Under the pieces are notes generated by a model that had not been told where the DNA came from, made no database searches, and saw only the letters and a program-made list of their open reading frames with translations. From Deinococcus terrestris (GTDB lineage Bacteria > Deinococcota > Deinococci > Deinococcales > Deinococcaceae), in NCBI RefSeq assembly GCF_009377345.1, contig NZ_WBSL01000006.1, forward strand, positions 89,649-153,648: a DNA stretch of 64,000 nt, in the 5' to 3' direction. Of this stretch, positions 58,046-64,000 are shown in pieces; position 1 is the stretch's first letter, and every line of letters begins with the position of its first letter. Position numbers and translations under genes: made by a program.

Positions 58046-59280
58046 CCTGGCGCTTTTCCCGGCAGGTCTGGCTGTACCTCGCCTCGGCCTTCACCTTCGG
58101 GCTGGCGCAGGCGTTCGCGGCCCTCTTCCTGAACTTCTATCTGCGGGCGCTGGGATTGGGGGCCGAGTGGCAGGGGCTGGTCAACGCGCTGCCTGCGCTG
58201 ACGCTCGCGTCTCTCAGCCTTCCGGCGGTGGCGCTCGCGCGGCGCATCTCCAACGCGCGGACGATTCAGCTCGGGAGCCTCTTCAGCGTGGCCGGAGCGC
58301 TCATTCTCGCCACGGCGGGCGGGCCGCTGGGGGCCATCGCGGGGGCGCTCGTGCAGGGGGCGGGCGGCGCGATGCTGATGGTCGCCGGGTCGCCCTTCAT
58401 GGCGAACAACAGCGACGAGAAGTCGCGGGTCACCCTCTTTAGCGTCCAGAGTGCGCTGATGACCGGGGCGGGCTTCCTGGGGAACCTCTTCGGGGGGCGG
58501 GTGCCGGAGGTGTACGCGGCGGCCACCGCCACCGAGCCGGACGGGCTGGGGGCGCTGCGGGCGGCGCTGCTGGTGTCGGCGGGCTTTCAGCTCGCGGGCC
58601 TCTTTCCGGTCCTCTTTCTACGCCCCAGCGGCAAGAAGGCCCCGGAAGGCCGCTCCTTCGCCATCCGCGACAAGCTCACCATGGGGCGGCTGGTCGCGCC
58701 CAACGTGCTCGTGGGGCTGGGGGCGGGGGCGACCATCCCCTTCCTGAACGTCTATATCGAGGGCAAGTTCGAGGTGGACTACGCCAGCCTGGGCAACCTG
58801 TTCGCGTGGACGAGTCTGGCGACCGCCGCCACCGTGCTGCTGCAACCCCTCCTGGTACGGCGGCTGGGGCAGCTCACGGCGGTGCTGGTGGTGCAGGCGG
58901 CCAGCCTCCCGTTTCTGGCAGTCCTGGGCTACGCGCCGCAGCTCTGGATGGTCGCCATTGCTCTCTTTACCCGTGGGGCGCTGATGAACGCCGCCGGACC
59001 CGTCTACTCGGCCTACGCGATGACGGCCCTGCCCGACGAGGACCGCCCCATGTACTCCGCCGTCAACCTGATCGCCTGGGACCTGGGCTGGGCGGCGAGC
59101 AGCATCCTGAGCGGGGTGGTGCGGGGGGCGCTGCCCTTCAGCGTGGCCTTTAACGTGCTGTTCGCGTGGACGCTGCTGATGTACGCGGCGAGTGTGCTGG
59201 CGATCTACCTGGGCCTCTACCGCCCGGCGCGGCGGGGCGGACACCCGGCGGCGCGGTCGGCACCGGCAGGGGTAGACTGA
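58042..59280 (+). CDS. MFS transporter
   Basis: A 412-residue protein with about 11-12 hydrophobic helices in the two-bundle MFS pattern. The usual cytoplasmic-loop motif between helices 2 and 3 is only loosely kept (ALARRISNARTIQLGS). Substrate unknown. Its ATG overlaps the nth stop codon, so the transporter is cotranslated with a DNA-repair enzyme, with no evident functional link. Confidence 0.85.
   Translation: MTWRFSRQVWLYLASAFTFGLAQAFAALFLNFYLRALGLGAEWQGLVNALPALTLASLSLPAVALARRISNARTIQLGSLFSVAGALILATAGGPLGAIAGALVQGAGGAMLMVAGSPFMANNSDEKSRVTLFSVQSALMTGAGFLGNLFGGRVPEVYAAATATEPDGLGALRAALLVSAGFQLAGLFPVLFLRPSGKKAPEGRSFAIRDKLTMGRLVAPNVLVGLGAGATIPFLNVYIEGKFEVDYASLGNLFAWTSLATAATVLLQPLLVRRLGQLTAVLVVQAASLPFLAVLGYAPQLWMVAIALFTRGALMNAAGPVYSAYAMTALPDEDRPMYSAVNLIAWDLGWAASSILSGVVRGALPFSVAFNVLFAWTLLMYAASVLAIYLGLYRPARRGGHPAARSAPAGVD
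59273..59278 (+). promoter_or_regulatory. -10 box (TAGACT), leaderless promoter
   Basis: TAGACT overlaps the end of the MFS gene and lies 7 nt before the ATG at 59286. Confidence 0.6.
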
Positions 59281-59285
59281 CCGGG

Positions 59286-60002
59286 ATGAGCGATACCGGA
59301 AGTCTGCAAAGCCTGCTGCGCGTACAGGAACTCGACCTCGAACTCGACCGCCTGCGGGGCGAGGAGGCCAGCATTCCGGAGGCTCTGCGTCAGGCCCGCG
59401 GCGAGCAGGAGCGCCTGAACAACGCCCTGGAGGACACCGAGATCACCCTGGAAGGCGTCGAGAAGCAGCTCCGTGCCCTGGAACAGGACCTCGCCGGAAC
59501 CCGCGATCAGGCCGCCCGCGCCCGCGAGGAGCAGGAGAAAAACGCCTTTGACGCCCGCGCCCAGTCGCAGTACGGCAGCCGCATCCAGATGCTGGAGGAG
59601 CGGGCCGAGGAGATGGCCGAAGACCTCGCGCCCCTGCGCGAGCGCCAGCGCGAGCTGACCGAACAGGCGGCGGCCCTGCGCGGCGAACACCGCGCCCTGC
59701 GCCCCACCCTGGAGGCGCTGGAAAGGGAGGACGAGGCCCGAGTGCAGGGCCTGCGCGACCAGGGCGAGGGTGCCCGCCAGGAACGTGCCGGGCTGGTCGG
59801 GAACCTCGACTCGCGCACGGTCAAGGAATACGACCTGATTCGCAAGGCGAAAAAGGGCCTGGGCCTCGTCGAGATTCGCGGGGGCCGCTGCACCGGCTGC
59901 AACGTCATGCTGCCGGTCAACGTGCAGCAGAAGGCGGCGCAGGGCAAGTTGCCTCCGGTGAAGTGCCCCTCGTGCGGACGTTTTCTGGTGCGGACCGGCT
60001 GA
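59286..60002 (+). CDS. Coiled-coil zinc-ribbon protein (DUF164/CT398-like)
   Basis: A 238-residue protein. Residues 1-180 are an extended coiled coil; the C-terminus is a zinc ribbon with GGRCTGCNVMLP and VKCPSCGRFL. This is the DUF164 architecture known from Chlamydia CT398 and related proteins, where partners include secretion or transcription components. Precise role unknown here. Leaderless start; ends at a strong terminator. Confidence 0.87.
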   Translation: MSDTGSLQSLLRVQELDLELDRLRGEEASIPEALRQARGEQERLNNALEDTEITLEGVEKQLRALEQDLAGTRDQAARAREEQEKNAFDARAQSQYGSRIQMLEERAEEMAEDLAPLRERQRELTEQAAALRGEHRALRPTLEALEREDEARVQGLRDQGEGARQERAGLVGNLDSRTVKEYDLIRKAKKGLGLVEIRGGRCTGCNVMLPVNVQQKAAQGKLPPVKCPSCGRFLVRTG

Positions 60003-60019
60003 CTCTCCGACCATTGCCT

Positions 60020-60049
60020 CGGCCCCTGACCTTGCCCGGTCGGGGGCCG
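60020..60049 (+). terminator. Terminator after the zinc-ribbon gene
   Basis: CGGCCCCTGACC (60020-60031) pairs with GGTCGGGGGCCG (60038-60049), one T-G pair, loop TTGCCC, then TATCTTGT. Confidence 0.7.
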
Positions 60050-60052
60050 TAT

Positions 60053-60090
60053 CTTGTACCCCATTCGGGGTGGGAGTACAAGTCGTTGTA
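60053..60090 (+). promoter_or_regulatory. TTGTAC-type palindromes upstream of nrdJ, candidate operator
   Basis: CTTGTAC (60053-60059) and GTACAAG (60076-60082) form an inverted repeat with further CCCA/TGGG pairing inside. TACAA (60077-60081) and TTGTA (60086-60090) form a second one that overlaps the -35 box. No match to a NrdR box. Confidence 0.5.
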
Positions 60091-60114
60091 TGAGGTGGGG
60101 GCGGATGGTAAAGT
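60086..60114 (+). promoter_or_regulatory. nrdJ promoter
   Basis: TTGTAT (60086-60091), exact 17-nt spacer, TAAAGT (60109-60114). The mRNA would start near 60121 and carry a leader of about 105 nt. Confidence 0.6.
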
Positions 60115-60165
60115 CAATCACCGAAGAGGAACCCCCCAGAGCGGGTCCCCGCCCGTCCGTTTCCG

Positions 60166-60196
60166 CACCGCCCCCGCCGGGTGGTGAGGGTTTTTT
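60166..60196 (+). terminator. Attenuator-like hairpin in the nrdJ leader
   Basis: CACCGCCC (60166-60173) pairs with GGGTGGTG (60179-60186), one G-T pair, loop CCGCC; AGGG then TTTTTT (60191-60196) follow. A competing GCGGG/CCCGC hairpin lies at about 60141-60153. The hairpin ends 30 nt before the nrdJ ATG. Confidence 0.6.
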
Positions 60197-60225
60197 GTTT
60201 GCCGCCTCAGCCTCAAGGAGCCGCC

Positions 60226-63258
<3,033 letters not shown>

Positions 63259-63289
63259 TTAAACGCCTGTGGATTTGACTGGAGTAATG

Positions 63290-63841
63290 ATGTCTAGAAT
63301 ACCTGCGAAAGGCGCATTGAAGCTAAGTCGCTACCTATCCATCGGTGCCGCAGACGCGCTTGAAGATAAGCAATATTTAAATACATGTTTCGTGGACAAT
63401 GGAAGCTCAAGCATATTGACAGATCTTAATGATCCCAGATGTGTTGCGCTGGGTAGGACAGGCGTTGGAAAGACCGCTTTGTTAGAGGGCGTTCAGAATG
63501 ACGAGGAAAGAACAATAAAGCTAGATCCCAATAGTCTCGCCATTGATTATTTGACGAATAACGAGATCATAAGGTTCTTCTCGGACTTGGGCGTAAACAT
63601 GGATCTATTCTACAGATTGTTATGGAGACATGTATTTGTAGTGGAAATAATAAAATCACGCTATAAAATAGTTAATGAACAAAGTAGAGAGGGATTTCTA
63701 AAGCGTATCTGGGACATGACACCTATAGGAAGATCTAAAAAAGAAGCCTTAGACTATGTTATGAAGTGGGGCAGAAATTTCTGGGAGGCAACTGATTATA
63801 GGGTTAGGGAGGTAACCCAGAGTTTAGAAAACCCCGTTTAG
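63290..63841 (+). pseudogene. P-loop ATPase gene truncated by an insertion sequence
   Basis: An open frame of 183 codons from ATG 63290 (GGAG 5 nt upstream) in AT-rich DNA unlike the rest of the window. It carries a Walker A ALGRTGVGKTALLEGV near residue 60, then FFSDLGVNMDLFYRLLWRHV, a layout like the Sll1717-type P-loop ATPases often found in mobile islands. No Walker B or sensor region is reached: the frame stops at TAG 63841, inside what looks like the end of an IS982-like element, and its last few residues are IS-encoded. The 3' part is absent or lies beyond the window. Confidence 0.7.
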
Positions 63842-64000
63842 GGCTGGGCGAGGTTGTGAGCGAGAACGGCTAGGACGACACGGAAGCGAAGTGAGGCGAG
63901 CGTCTTGGTCTGAACGGAGCGGATGTGGGCTTCCACCAGTTGGGAGAAGACGGTTTCAATCCGCTTGCGTAACTTCGGGTGGCGGTTTTCCCGCCATCCG
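63829..64000 (-). mobile_element. End of an IS982-like insertion sequence, runs off the window
   Basis: The transposase reading frame on the reverse strand stops at 63838-63840, and GC content rises again from about 63830. An ACCCCGTTTAGGGC stretch (63831-63844) is the likely IS terminus. The other end and any target duplication are outside the window. Confidence 0.75.
63838..64000 (-). CDS. IS982-family transposase, C-terminal fragment (5' part outside window)
   Basis: The last 53 residues are visible. RKRIETVFSQLVEAHIRSVQ and the end VVLAVLAHNLAQP match the C-terminal catalytic-Glu helix region of IS982/DDE transposases, where the Glu of IETVFSQL is the third active-site residue. The frame stays open to the window edge. 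Confidence 0.78.
   Translation of the reverse strand, partial: GWRENRHPKLRKRIETVFSQLVEAHIRSVQTKTLASLRFRVVLAVLAHNLAQP

Noticed and set aside
60003..60225. Cobalamin riboswitch upstream of the B12-dependent reductase
   Set aside because: No B12-box (GCCACTG-like) or typical multi-stem layout was found in the 105-nt leader; only a short attenuator-like hairpin.

Overview
The window is a high-GC (by eye about 70% G+C) bacterial chromosome segment that fits the genus Deinococcus. Reasons: a cinA gene at the left edge of the kind found in the cinA-ligT-recA cluster; an adenosylcobalamin-dependent (class II) ribonucleotide reductase; a CsaB/DUF5693 pair as in bacteria with SLH-anchored S-layers; a CsoR with the Cys-His-His ligand set reported for Thermus; many Nudix proteins; and above all a promoter style in which a TAnnnT -10 box lies 5-9 nt upstream of the start codon, giving leaderless mRNAs as described for Deinococcus deserti. 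Species cannot be assigned from sequence alone.

Layout. 1-8 kb: cinA (partial), a purine permease, dnaX, a secreted GHL10-type glycosidase-like protein, a flavin reductase and a small membrane protein. 8-17 kb: an ABC exporter, a COG0523 metallochaperone GTPase, a secreted protein, a PaaI-type thioesterase, the csaB/DUF5693 surface-polymer pair, uridine kinase and a Leu/Val/Phe-dehydrogenase homologue that lacks the catalytic lysine. 17-25 kb: an E2-acyltransferase-like protein without a lipoyl domain, purA, folE, a membrane GGDEF-GAF-GAF-HD-GYP protein and an M20 amidohydrolase. 25-30 kb: a copper region (Csp-like four-helix protein, copA, copZ, csoR). 30-36 kb: an erythromycin-esterase-family protein, a coxG-coxD-coxE operon diverging from a MobA-like nucleotidyltransferase, a CHAD protein, a DUF3006 protein and a Tat-exported phosphoesterase. 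36-48 kb: glyA, an attenuated pheS-nudix-pheT operon, an Old-Yellow-Enzyme homologue, a tandem Nudix protein, a TM2 protein, an isochorismatase-fold hydrolase, a NadM-Nudix fusion and a PP2C phosphatase. 48-60 kb: ridA, ricT-like PSP1 protein, tRNA-Pro, an M29 aminopeptidase, mgsA, a ROK kinase, a thioesterase, an FtsB-like protein, cutA, a secreted M28 peptidase, tRNA-Trp, nth, an MFS transporter and a zinc-ribbon coiled-coil protein. 60-63.3 kb: nrdJ with a structured leader.

At 63,259 composition drops abruptly to AT-rich. This short island holds a P-loop ATPase gene cut off by the end of an IS982-like insertion sequence that runs off the right edge.

Organisation. Operon head genes are mostly leaderless. 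Followers are coupled by 4-nt ATGA/GTGA overlaps (csaB, udk, coxD, coxE, nudix-pheT, mgsA, the MFS gene and others). Shine-Dalgarno-led starts occur where a real 5' leader exists (purA, pheS, nrdJ, dnaX). Two leaders (pheS, nrdJ) contain terminator-like hairpins just before the gene, suggesting attenuation. Several dispersed intergenic repeats are present, and one short repeat seems to sit in frame inside copA. No CRISPR array, rRNA or prophage was seen.
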